Part shown: positions 1 to 7,453 of the stretch, piece by piece | How positions within the stretch are numbered: the first letter of the stretch is position 1 | How the letters are laid out: every line of letters begins with the position of its first letter | Origin: an uncultured Duncaniella sp. | GTDB taxonomy: Bacteria > Bacteroidota > Bacteroidia > Bacteroidales > Muribaculaceae | DNA: 17,014 nt | Reading direction: 5' to 3' | NCBI GenBank assembly: GCA_910586665.1 | Contig: CAJUIX010000032.1 | Coordinates: forward strand, 1 to 17,014 | Notes under the pieces: model-generated | The model's input: the letters and a program-made list of their open reading frames with translations, nothing else | Told to the model about the DNA's origin: nothing | Database searches by the model: none | Translations under genes and position numbers: made by a program

Positions 1-91
1 ACCGGTTTTTATTGGTCAACAGCCGTTAAGGTTATTTAAGATGCGTCTGCCGTGCACGGGAGGCAGAGTGGCGAGGCGGAAATCACGCTTC

Positions 92-574
92 CTAAAGCCC
101 GAATTCATACGAGCCTTCGATGGCTAAGCGGGGATGCGAGTGGATTACTGTGAGCATGGCCATATTTTCAGCCATCTCCCGCGCGACCTCCTCGTCCTGA
201 CATTCCCGGAGGTCGACAGCAACGTCTACCCCACCCCAACGCTCTTCGACGTCAGCCAGTACAGCTTCACGACGCGACGCGTCATTCTCATCAAAAGGAT
301 AGTAACGACAGCTGCAACTCTGTGCCAGTGGAGTGCACAGTCTCTTGTCCGAATGGCAGATAGCCACCCGAGCCCCGACACTTCTGAAACGCCTCACGGT
401 TTCTGACAGGAGCGCAATACCTCCACCTATAATGACAACATTAAGCATGGGGAAGTTTAATATCAATGCACCATCCACGGGAGCTGACGACGTATGAACC
501 ACGCGACGCACCTTTGGAGCCAACTTGCCCGCACGATATTCCTCCATCCTCTTTTCAAGATAATTATCTGCCAT
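92..574 (-). CDS. Short Rossmann-fold, SDR-like protein
   Basis: A 160-residue soluble protein. Residues 43-75 form a beta-strand, glycine-rich loop and helix (NVVIIGGGIALLSE, then VGARVAICHSD), as in an NAD(P)-binding Rossmann fold of the short-chain dehydrogenase type. The segment near residues 108-124 (VEERWGGVDVAVDL) resembles the later SDR strand with its preceding helix. The protein ends soon afterwards, and I see no YxxxK catalytic pair, so it is much shorter than a usual SDR of about 250 residues. It may keep nucleotide binding without classical dehydrogenase activity. The N-terminus is charged (NYLEKRMEEYRAGK). It lies 21 bases after the interrupted CarboxypepD_reg-like gene on the same strand and ends in TAG. 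Fold assignment is moderate; function is unknown. Confidence 0.55.
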   Translation of the reverse strand: MADNYLEKRMEEYRAGKLAPKVRRVVHTSSAPVDGALILNFPMLNVVIIGGGIALLSETVRRFRSVGARVAICHSDKRLCTPLAQSCSCRYYPFDENDASRREAVLADVEERWGGVDVAVDLRECQDEEVAREMAENMAMLTVIHSHPRLAIEGSYEFGL

Positions 575-595
575 AAGACTTGTCTAAATAAGCAT

Positions 596-1795
596 TTATT
601 TCTTTAACACTGATTTCAGAAGGCCCAAAATGCCGGTCCGATGAGGTTTCCTCGTCGATATATACCTTCGGTCAGGCTCCTTATCTATCCGAAGCTGCGT
701 ATGGTCAATGGTGTTTACCCTGTCGACAATAGTCTGGACCGACGGCTGCAGGGCCGAAACGTATGTAGGTGGCCGAAGTTCAATCTTATCCATGTCTGCC
801 GGATTATTCTCCCACTTCCTTGCCTCGGACTTGCTTATATATTTCTTATCAGTGATATATATTTCCGCATATGTATTCACATCGACCTTATCATAGCTAT
901 TAAACAGGCGGAGCAGGTTACGCCCCTTCCCGGTTGATTCGATGCTCACTGACATCATTGAAAAGTTATCGGCAAGAATAGCGCTCTCCTACACATCGGA
1001 AAATGTATATTTCAGATTGAACTTGTTGAATTGGACCTTGTCGCTAAGAAACGATGATAGCTTCGAAGTCCATTTATGGTTAACAGTATCCGCGAGGGCG
1101 TCGACATCCAGGCTTATGTCGCTATTGTTCCTTTTCCAGATTGACACAGCGCCGTAGCGGCCAAACACTGTATCAGTGGCCATATTATTCCTCAACAATT
1201 TAGGAGGTAGATTGACAGCACTCACTATTCCCACCCAGTCAGACCACGAAAAATGCTGATTGAAAAAGTCGCTGACACTGTCAAGACCTTCATAGTTAGA
1301 AAAATGATAATATGATTTCGAAGCGAGCACTCGCGGCATTGTCCAGCCATGATACTTCTTAACACTCTTTGACGGCACCATAAAGTCTATGGCCTTCTCC
1401 CGAAACAGAAAAACGGTATCTGTATAGGTGGTCAGGGTAGAGTATTCCCTCACATAGCCTAAAAGATGAAGCACCTCGCGCTTCCCCGACTTGACCACCA
1501 CCTCCGGGAGATCGTAGGCGGCCTCCTTCAGCGCAATCTTCCTGTCAGAGGGCCTTACGGCCACGGCATCCTCATATCCGAGACATGTTATGGTAATCGG
1601 ATAGTGGGACAAGGGAATATCGGGCACCACCCCGTCATCAGAACATATTCCCACGAGGTTCCCCTTCTTATCAAATATAGAAGCTTTCGGAAGTGGCAAT
1701 CCCAAGATTGAATCTACGACAACCGCACAATTAGCCATAACTCCGGGGAGAGAAGCAATCAGTAAGCAAAGTGAGATTTTCAGGATATTGGACAT
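596..1795 (-). pseudogene. CarboxypepD_reg-like exported protein, interrupted by in-frame TAG
   Basis: One 400-codon reading frame is broken only by a TAG at 989-991 (codon 269). The 268 residues before it start with a signal peptide (MSNILKISLCLLIASLPGVMA). Residues about 23-95 follow as a carboxypeptidase-regulatory-like beta-sandwich (VVDSILGLPLPKASIFDKKG, ending LPEVVVKSGKRE). A Bacteroidetes-typical region comes next (YVREYSTLTTYTDTVFLFREK, about 114-134). After the TAG the same frame runs open for 130 residues (ESAILADNFSMMSVSIESTG onward) to a basic tail and TAA. No frameshift is needed to join the halves. The homologues I know are cell-envelope proteins of about 400 residues with unclear function. 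Either this is a recent nonsense mutation or sequencing error, or the TAG is read through. A normal truncated product of 268 residues is also possible. Confidence 0.75.
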
Positions 1796-1825
1796 TTAAT
1801 GCTTGTCGGTTTTTATTTTGTTAAT

Positions 1826-1925
1826 ATCGGACAAATTTCAGAAAAATAGATGAATTAGGCAAAGAATTATTACTAAATTGTGTAAACATAATCGGATAGT
1901 ATATTTTTTACCCCTCTATCGGACA
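1826..1925. repeat. Three ATCGGA(C/T)A repeats in divergent intergenic region
   Basis: The 176-base space between the divergent CarboxypepD_reg-like gene and the BASS transporter holds three same-orientation octamers: ATCGGACA at 1826-1833, ATCGGATA at 1891-1898 and ATCGGACA at 1918-1925. The first and third belong to a 10-base exact repeat, TATCGGACAA (1825-1834 and 1917-1926). The last copy ends about 18 bases before the putative -7 box of the transporter. They could be binding sites for a regulator of one or both genes. The region is otherwise AT-rich, which makes these GC-containing repeats stand out. No known factor is assigned. Confidence 0.35.
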
Positions 1926-1943
1926 ACAGACATAGGAAATTCG

Positions 1944-1952
1944 TAATTTTGC
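1944..1952 (+). promoter_or_regulatory. Putative Bacteroidetes -7 box for the BASS transporter
   Basis: TAATTTTGC fits the Bacteroidetes -7 consensus TAnnTTTG and lies 19 bases before the ATG at 1972. I do not see a TTTG/TTG -33 element at the usual 19-21 base distance, so the call rests on the -7 match and position only. Confidence 0.45.
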
Positions 1953-1971
1953 AGCTTAAAAATTTACATTT

Positions 1972-2883
1972 ATGAAAATGTCAGTTCTGCGCCAGCGCCT
2001 GAAGCCCTGGATGTTGCCTATCGCAATGGCTGCCGGGATATTGTTCCATGATTTTATGGGACGAATCGAATTCCTAGCCCCATATCTTATCTTTATCATG
2101 CTGTTTATCACCTTCTGCCGCGTAAAGCCGAGAGAGTTCCGCATAACCGGCCTCTCCTGGGGGCTTCTCACCGTGCAGATTCTGGGGGCTGTGGCCGTCT
2201 ACTTCTGCCTTCTGCCGCTCGGCGATGACCTGGCGCAGGGGACATTCATCTGCGTCTTCTGCCCTACCGCCACCGCCGCCCCGGTAATCACTGGGATGCT
2301 CGGGGGAAGCGTCCCCCGCCTGGCCACATTCTCAATCATATCGAATCTGACCGTGGCAATTCTCGCCCCGGTGTTTTTCACCCTTATGGGTTCGGGAGGA
2401 GATGTTCCCTTCATGGCTACACTTTCGACCATATCATTAAAAGTGATGCCGCTAATCATTCTTCCGCTCATACTTGCGCTGCTCGCGCTCAGGTTTGCAC
2501 CCAGACTCCACCGCGCCGTGGCGGAACGGCAGTCTGTGTCATTCTACATTTGGGCCGTCTCGCTCTTCATCGTTGTCGGGCGCGCCGTAAGCTTTGTCAT
2601 GGATGAACCGGCCGAAGCCGTTCCCGAAATGTTGCTTCTCGCACTGCTCTCAGGAGTCGTATGCTGCGGACAGTTCTGGATAGGGCGTAAAATCGGGCGC
2701 CGCTGCGGCGACAAGATCGCAGGAGCACAGGGACTCGGACAAAAAAATACCGTGCTTGCGATATGGATGGCCCTGACCTACCTGAACCCGGTGTCATCCG
2801 TAGCACCGGCGGCCTACGTTGCCTGGCAGAATACCATCAACTCAGCCCAGTTATATTTCAAGGCCCGCAAAGGTGCAATATAA
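1972..2883 (+). CDS. Bile acid:sodium symporter (BASS) family transporter
   Basis: A 303-residue inner-membrane protein made almost entirely of hydrophobic helices, close to the usual BASS length of about 300. Family-like features are the loop PTATAAPVITGMLGG (about residues 98-112), which corresponds to the crossover region of the first repeat, and GLGQKNTVLAIWMA (about 254-267), the matching conserved region of the second repeat, followed by NPVSSVAPAAYVAWQNT. Members couple Na+ to uptake or efflux of organic anions (bile acids, pantoate, keto acids and others). The substrate cannot be read from the sequence. The ATG at 1972 is taken as the start; a second ATG two codons later is equally possible. 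The Crp/Fnr-type gene 98 bases downstream on the same strand is a candidate regulator. Confidence 0.8.
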   Translation: MKMSVLRQRLKPWMLPIAMAAGILFHDFMGRIEFLAPYLIFIMLFITFCRVKPREFRITGLSWGLLTVQILGAVAVYFCLLPLGDDLAQGTFICVFCPTATAAPVITGMLGGSVPRLATFSIISNLTVAILAPVFFTLMGSGGDVPFMATLSTISLKVMPLIILPLILALLALRFAPRLHRAVAERQSVSFYIWAVSLFIVVGRAVSFVMDEPAEAVPEMLLLALLSGVVCCGQFWIGRKIGRRCGDKIAGAQGLGQKNTVLAIWMALTYLNPVSSVAPAAYVAWQNTINSAQLYFKARKGAI

Positions 2884-2929
2884 GGCCGGGATAAAAACTA
2901 AAATCTCCCAAATTACGTTAATATATAAC

Positions 2930-2956
2930 ATAGGGTAGTTCATTTATACCCCCTAT
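2930..2956. promoter_or_regulatory. Imperfect inverted repeat upstream of the Crp/Fnr gene
   Basis: ATAGGG (2930-2935) and CCCTAT (2951-2956) form a six-base inverted repeat with a 15-base spacer, ending 25 bases before the Crp/Fnr-type start codon. The right half, within TTTATACCCCCTATC, resembles TTTTTACCCCTCTATC at 1905-1920 upstream of the BASS transporter. It could be an autoregulatory operator. I find no clear TAnnTTTG box in this 98-base gap, so the promoter itself is unassigned. Confidence 0.3.
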
Positions 2957-2981
2957 CAACTATTATTTATAAGGTAGAGCT

Positions 2982-3674
2982 ATGGCACTTAACAGCATGT
3001 ACGAAAATTTAATGGTACTCCCCCTCTTCAACGGGGTAAGCTACAACCGCATATCGGAAATCGTAGGCAATACCCGTCTTGCCTTTTCAAAATACCTTCC
3101 GGGCGAGAAAATTATTGAAGCAGGGGATCCGTGCACACGCATGATGTTTGTCATTGGGGGCAGCGTGCGCCTCACAGTCCGCAACAGTACCGACCGTTTT
3201 ATCGTGTGCCAGACCCTCGAGGCTCCGACTGTGGTATCGCCAGATTTCCTATTTGGCCGCAACACCCTCTACCCCGCCACCGTAGTGGCAATCGACACCG
3301 TATCAATCATGCAGATTGAGAAGAATGACTTCATCAACATCATCCGTTCTGACGAGGTCTGCCTATTCAACTATCTCAACTACATTTCGACCAACGCCCA
3401 GAAAGCTATTGACGGAGTACTTTCGCTGACGTCAGGCTCACTCGAAGAGCGTATCGCATTTTGGATTATAGCCCTTACCCAACGTGACGCAAAGGATGTG
3501 ACCCTTGCCTGCCGTCATCGTGACCTCTATACCCTCTTCGGAGTGCAGCGCTCATCCTTCATCAGCACACTCGACAGCATGAAAGAGCGAGGCCTGATTG
3601 ATTACACCCCGACAGAAATCCGAGTACTCTCCCGCAATGACCTTCGCTCCGTGCTCCTCAAGACGCCTGACTGA
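2982..3674 (+). CDS. Crp/Fnr-family transcriptional regulator
   Basis: A 230-residue cytoplasmic DNA-binding protein of typical length. Residues about 14-120 form the cyclic-nucleotide-binding-like beta-roll (FSKYLPGEKIIEAGDP, MMFVIGGSVRLTV, then ATVVAIDTVSIMQIEKNDF). Residues about 125-155 form the dimerisation helix. Residues about 155-225 are a winged helix-turn-helix, with recognition region YTLFGVQRSSFISTLDSMKERGLI. The residues that bind cAMP in E. coli Crp are not evident, and there is no N-terminal cysteine cluster for an Fnr-type Fe-S centre, so the ligand is unknown. This is common among Bacteroidetes members. It follows the BASS transporter on the same strand and may control it, but that is inference. 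Confidence 0.88.
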   Translation: MALNSMYENLMVLPLFNGVSYNRISEIVGNTRLAFSKYLPGEKIIEAGDPCTRMMFVIGGSVRLTVRNSTDRFIVCQTLEAPTVVSPDFLFGRNTLYPATVVAIDTVSIMQIEKNDFINIIRSDEVCLFNYLNYISTNAQKAIDGVLSLTSGSLEERIAFWIIALTQRDAKDVTLACRHRDLYTLFGVQRSSFISTLDSMKERGLIDYTPTEIRVLSRNDLRSVLLKTPD

Positions 3675-3719
3675 CAATCATTAATAAATATACCAACTAA
3701 CATTCAGAATAACCCCCTT

Positions 3720-4442
3720 TTATTCAGACAGCGAAATCAAGACTGTCCCGTCTCCGATAATGTTCGAGCCTTTCATACTGACCCATCGATCAGAAATTTC
3801 AGGGACCGATATTGAATAGTTGCCATAGCATGAAGGCATGTTAACACCAGAGATAACCATCGATGCGGCATCTCTATCGTCACCGTCAACCAAGTTCACC
3901 ATCGACAGATAAAACATCGAGGAGCCTGCCGAGCTTACAGATAGAGTCATACCGTCCAATGCCCGAAAAGCTGACGAGTCCACTCCACGGTCACCCACAA
4001 TGTCAAGACTTACGATATGCGACCGTCGTGACGGCGCCTTAGCCTGCTTTTCAACCTTAATGTCACTATCCCCGCCTCCGAGCCTTGCATAATTGGAAGT
4101 CATGGTCGTATACAGCAGGGCACTCACTCCCGCCGACTTCCTCATTACTGAAAGGACTTTGTTGACCTCCTCCATTTCTTTAAGAAAACGGCTGCGATTA
4201 CCCGGGCTGACAGACATCAGTTCCTCCTGACTGTATGCAAACACATAGTCAACAGCATTGAATTTTTTGTCAGGGTTAATGAAATATAGGCCTGTCGACC
4301 TGTCCACATCAACAAACTGAGCCATAACCTCTGCATCAACACGATAGTCATGCTCGGCAGGAACTGTCTCACGCTGCTGGGTGGAACAAGCGAACAACCC
4401 AATAGAAACACATACAACAAAAGGAACTAGAAACTTATTCAT
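3720..4442 (-). CDS. Lipoprotein of unknown function
   Basis: A 240-residue predicted lipoprotein starting at the ATG at 4440-4442. The N-terminus MNKFLVPFVVCVSIGLFAC is a lipoprotein signal peptide with a lipobox (LFAC) and the modified cysteine at residue 19. A longer frame back to 4469 would need a TTG start and would spoil the signal peptide, so it was not chosen. The mature part begins STQQRETVPAEHDY. It has a helical section (EELMSVSPGNRSRFLKEMEE, about residues 71-90) and a beta-rich C-terminal half, with no domain I recognise. It lies downstream of the Ca2+ ATPase on the same strand but behind a putative terminator and with its own -7 box, so it is probably a separate unit. Confidence 0.75.
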   Translation of the reverse strand: MNKFLVPFVVCVSIGLFACSTQQRETVPAEHDYRVDAEVMAQFVDVDRSTGLYFINPDKKFNAVDYVFAYSQEELMSVSPGNRSRFLKEMEEVNKVLSVMRKSAGVSALLYTTMTSNYARLGGGDSDIKVEKQAKAPSRRSHIVSLDIVGDRGVDSSAFRALDGMTLSVSSAGSSMFYLSMVNLVDGDDRDAASMVISGVNMPSCYGNYSISVPEISDRWVSMKGSNIIGDGTVLISLSE

Positions 4443-4488
4443 AATATGAAGAATTATGCCTATATGCAACTATATAATACTCTCACTT

Positions 4489-4497
4489 GCAAATATA
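4489..4497 (-). promoter_or_regulatory. Putative -7 box for the lipoprotein gene
   Basis: Read on the minus strand this is TATATTTGC, a match to TAnnTTTG. It lies 46 bases before the ATG at 4442. It sits six bases from the ATPase terminator stem, so the two signals nearly abut. No -33 TTG is found at the standard spacing. Confidence 0.45.
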
Positions 4498-4502
4498 TAA
4501 AA

Positions 4503-4538
4503 AATAATCACCAAAATTGGTTATTTTTGGTGATTATT
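4503..4538 (-). terminator. Terminator after the Ca2+ ATPase gene
   Basis: AATAATCACCAAAA (4503-4516) pairs perfectly with TTTTGGTGATTATT (4525-4538) across an 8-base loop. On the minus strand the stem is followed by TTTTATAT. It lies 45 bases after the ATPase stop codon. The stem is AT-rich, so termination may be modest. Confidence 0.6.
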
Positions 4539-4583
4539 CGAGGTTTTAACGTTTTTTTACCTGCAAGTCTACCTACAAATGGC

Positions 4584-7280
4584 TCAGACGGTTTTGGTCA
4601 TGCGTGAGATTGTTCGCCCAAGCTCACCTATCCATAAGACGAAGGAGGTAGAGGCTATGATAATAATCCAGTCCTCAATTTTGAGCGGGACAACATTGAA
4701 AAATTCACCTCCAAGGCTGATAATCACCACCTGCCCGATAAAGATAACGAGCGAGATTATTAAAAACTCACCGCATTTATTTAGGTGGAAGGCACTTCGA
4801 TGTGTGGCATACGCGCGGGCATTGAACAGATTCCAGAACTGAAGCATCACAAAGGTGGTGAAGATTATCGAAAGCTCATAGGGCGACAATCCCTGCTTGG
4901 CTCCGATGTGTATATTTAGCAAATCAGCCAACGAGGTGACCTCGGCATGTTCGAACACATAGACCAGCGCAAGGACTATGGCAGTGAACAGCAGACCTGT
5001 CCCCCCAATGAAGCGCCACATCGAGCCGGTGATGATGAAGCTGTTCCTATCGCGAGGCTTCGCATCCATGACCGAGCGTGAAGGTGGAAGGGACGACAGA
5101 GCCATTGATGCGAATGTATCCATGATGAGGTTCACCCAAAGCATCTGTGTCACAGTCAGAGGCGACTCAGTACCCATGAAAGCTCCGACGAGCACGACAA
5201 GGCAGGCCACGACATTGACCGTGAGCTGGAACAAGATGAATCTCTGAAGATTCTGATACAGTGAGCGGCCCCACATCACCGCGCGGCCAATCGAGGCAAA
5301 TGAATTATCGATAATCGTGATGTCGCTTGCCTCCTTGGCCACCGATGTTCCGTCGCCCATCGAGAGACCGACATTGGCAGCTTTGAGAGCCGGGGCGTCA
5401 TTCGTACCATCGCCTGTCACAGCTACCACATGATTCCGCTTTTGAAGGGCTTCAACAAGCCGTCTTTTATCCATAGGACGGGCGCGGGCTATAATTTTCA
5501 AGTCCTCCACCCTCTCGGCGAGTTCTTCATCGGTCAATTCACCAAATTCGGGGCCGGTGATAATGTTTCTTTCGCCATCGTTCTCAGACCAAAGGCCTAT
5601 CTGACGCCCTATCTCACGGGCGGTGGCAGGAGTGTCGCCCGTCACAATCTTTATTGCAATTCCGGCATCGAGACACTCAGAGATGGCGTCCGGGACATCG
5701 CCACGCACCGGGTCGGCAATCGCGACAACACCCATGAATTCAAGATCCGACGCATCGACACCATTTTCAGTGATACCTTCCACATCGGCAGGCAGCTTGC
5801 AGCTTGCGAAACCGAGCGTGCGCATGGCCTTCTCCTGATAGCCCAGCAGGGTTTCCGCAATCGAAGCCCGGTCGACGTCGTTGCTCACACGCTTGCACAT
5901 TGCAAGCACAATCTCAGGCGCACCCTTGACAAAGAGCCGCTCCGCCCCTGACTCATCGGCAACGACAGTGGCCATATATTTTCTCTCGGTCGTAAACGGC
6001 AGCTCCCGCACCACCTTAGCCTTCTCACGGAGCGCCCGATAGTCGACACCATTGTCCCTCAGCCACAACAGAAGCGCGCCCTCAGTAGGATTACCGAGCA
6101 CGGTAGGATGAGAGGCATCCGACAGGTCAAGCTGCGCAGTGGAGTTGACAGCGATAGCGGCCTCAATCAGCCGGCTCTCAGCATCCTCGCCAAGTTTCTG
6201 GTCCTTCAAACCATAAAAATCAGTCTCCGACACACGCATCTGGTTCTGCGTCAGCGTGCCGGTCTTGTCCGTGCAAATAACGGTGGTAGCGCCCATTGTC
6301 TCACAGGCATGCATCTTGCGGACGAGGTTGTTGGTCTTCAACATACGGCGCATACTGTAGGCAAGACTCAGCGTCACAGCCATCGGCAAGCCCTCGGGCA
6401 CCGACACGACAACCAACGTGACAGCAATCATTATCGTCTGTAAAAAATACGCTATGAAAGCCATGACATCAAACTCCGCATTGCCGAGCAGATACATGAC
6501 GACACGACCGAGAATCACCGCGCCACCTATAATATAGCTACCCTTCGTGACAAGCGCCCCGAGGCGTTCAAGCTGCTCCGAGAGCGGGGTTTTTGTGCCG
6601 TCGTCAATATGCGCGGCCTCATAGACCTTGCCATTCTCCGTAGCATCACCGACTGCATAGACCTCTGCCAAGCCGTGCCCCTCCATGACGCGCGTCCCGC
6701 GCATCACATGGTCCGAGGGGAATGTCGCCTCCGGGTCGAAGTGCTTCGGGTCAGTGGTCTTCGACGCCATAGGCTCCCCTGTCAGAGTCGACTCGTCGAT
6801 GTTCAGATGCGTGGCCTCGAGCAAGCGGGCATCTGCAGGAATTTCCTCGCCGGTATTTAGAATAAGAATATCACCGACTACAACATCTCTCTTGGCAATC
6901 TGCGTGGGATTGCCGTCACGAATCACCTGGACAGCCTCATCGTCATTGACCTGGTTGAGGATCTTGAACTCGTCCTCAGCCTTCTTCTCGAAATAAAACG
7001 ACAATCCTGTGGCAAGAAATATAGCCATGAATATGCCGGCCGGCTCAAAAAAGACCGTGGCACCCTGCCCGAGTTTGAAATATTCGTATAATGAAATCAG
7101 GATTGACAATGCTCCCGCCATAAGCAGGACAATAATCAGCGGATCCTTGAACTTGTCGAGAAAGAGCTTCCAAAGCGACTCTTCCGCAGGAGGCGTGAGC
7201 ATATTCGAACCATGAATCCGGCGGCTCTCCTCCACCTGTTCCCTCGTGAGACCTTCCCTTGGTGTTATGTCTTTAGTCAT
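4584..7280 (-). CDS. Calcium-translocating P-type ATPase (PMCA type)
   Basis: A complete 898-residue P2-type ATPase that would pump Ca2+ out of the cytoplasm using ATP. Visible landmarks in order: N-terminal cation-ATPase region (GLTREQVEESRRIHGSN, 10-26); actuator motif LTGEP (166-170); membrane helix M4 with VPEGLP (294-299), typical of Ca2+ pumps; phosphorylation motif CTDKTGTLT (336-344, Asp338); nucleotide-binding KGAPE (452-456); VTGD (546-549); hinge TGDGTNDAP (622-630); M6 WVNLIMDTFASMAL (715-728), where Asn717 and Asp721 match Ca2+ ligands of PMCA/SERCA pumps; and a C-terminal membrane domain. All catalytic residues are present. Ca2+ rather than Mn2+ is inferred from the M4 and M6 motifs. 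It has its own strong promoter match upstream and a terminator downstream. Confidence 0.93.
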   Translation of the reverse strand: MTKDITPREGLTREQVEESRRIHGSNMLTPPAEESLWKLFLDKFKDPLIIVLLMAGALSILISLYEYFKLGQGATVFFEPAGIFMAIFLATGLSFYFEKKAEDEFKILNQVNDDEAVQVIRDGNPTQIAKRDVVVGDILILNTGEEIPADARLLEATHLNIDESTLTGEPMASKTTDPKHFDPEATFPSDHVMRGTRVMEGHGLAEVYAVGDATENGKVYEAAHIDDGTKTPLSEQLERLGALVTKGSYIIGGAVILGRVVMYLLGNAEFDVMAFIAYFLQTIMIAVTLVVVSVPEGLPMAVTLSLAYSMRRMLKTNNLVRKMHACETMGATTVICTDKTGTLTQNQMRVSETDFYGLKDQKLGEDAESRLIEAAIAVNSTAQLDLSDASHPTVLGNPTEGALLLWLRDNGVDYRALREKAKVVRELPFTTERKYMATVVADESGAERLFVKGAPEIVLAMCKRVSNDVDRASIAETLLGYQEKAMRTLGFASCKLPADVEGITENGVDASDLEFMGVVAIADPVRGDVPDAISECLDAGIAIKIVTGDTPATAREIGRQIGLWSENDGERNIITGPEFGELTDEELAERVEDLKIIARARPMDKRRLVEALQKRNHVVAVTGDGTNDAPALKAANVGLSMGDGTSVAKEASDITIIDNSFASIGRAVMWGRSLYQNLQRFILFQLTVNVVACLVVLVGAFMGTESPLTVTQMLWVNLIMDTFASMALSSLPPSRSVMDAKPRDRNSFIITGSMWRFIGGTGLLFTAIVLALVYVFEHAEVTSLADLLNIHIGAKQGLSPYELSIIFTTFVMLQFWNLFNARAYATHRSAFHLNKCGEFLIISLVIFIGQVVIISLGGEFFNVVPLKIEDWIIIIASTSFVLWIGELGRTISRMTKTV

Positions 7281-7304
7281 AGATTGATATGTTGTTTTTA
7301 CGGC

Positions 7305-7337
7305 GCAAAAGTATCACTTATATTTATCTCATACAAA
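7305..7337 (-). promoter_or_regulatory. Bacteroidetes promoter for the Ca2+ ATPase gene
   Basis: On the minus strand TTTG (7334-7337) is followed by 20 bases and then TACTTTTG (7306-7313). This matches the Bacteroidetes consensus TTTG-N19-21-TAnnTTTG in both boxes and spacing. Transcription would start near 7298, giving a leader of about 18 bases before the ATG at 7280. It is the best promoter match in the window. Confidence 0.8.
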
Positions 7338-7390
7338 TCACATACATTACATTTTTATGAAAAAACGTCGTGACACACTCTATAACAACA

Positions 7391-7424
7391 ATCGTCCCCG
7401 CAGATTTGCACCTGCGGGGACGAT
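7391..7424 (-). terminator. Intrinsic terminator of gapA
   Basis: ATCGTCCCCGCAG (7391-7403) pairs perfectly with CTGCGGGGACGAT (7412-7424) around an 8-base loop. On the minus strand it begins 29 bases after the gapA stop and is followed by TTGTTGTTATA. The 13-bp GC-rich stem makes this a convincing terminator, although the U tract is interrupted. Confidence 0.85.
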
Positions 7425-7453
7425 ATTTCTTATGAAGTTGTACGCGCTAATGA

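Noticed and set aside
46..67. Hairpin TCTGCC...GGCAGA downstream of the SDR-like gene
   Set aside because: Only six base pairs, ten-base loop and no U tract on the minus strand; too weak to call a terminator.
596..1795. Pyrrolysine or genome-wide TAG recoding as the reason for the internal amber
   Set aside because: No pyl genes are visible, and TAG ends other genes in the window at plausible C-termini; a local mutation, error or leaky read-through is simpler.
5430..5951. 173-codon plus-strand frame opposite the Ca2+ ATPase
   Set aside because: Antisense to the conserved nucleotide-binding domain of the ATPase; no protein-like features.
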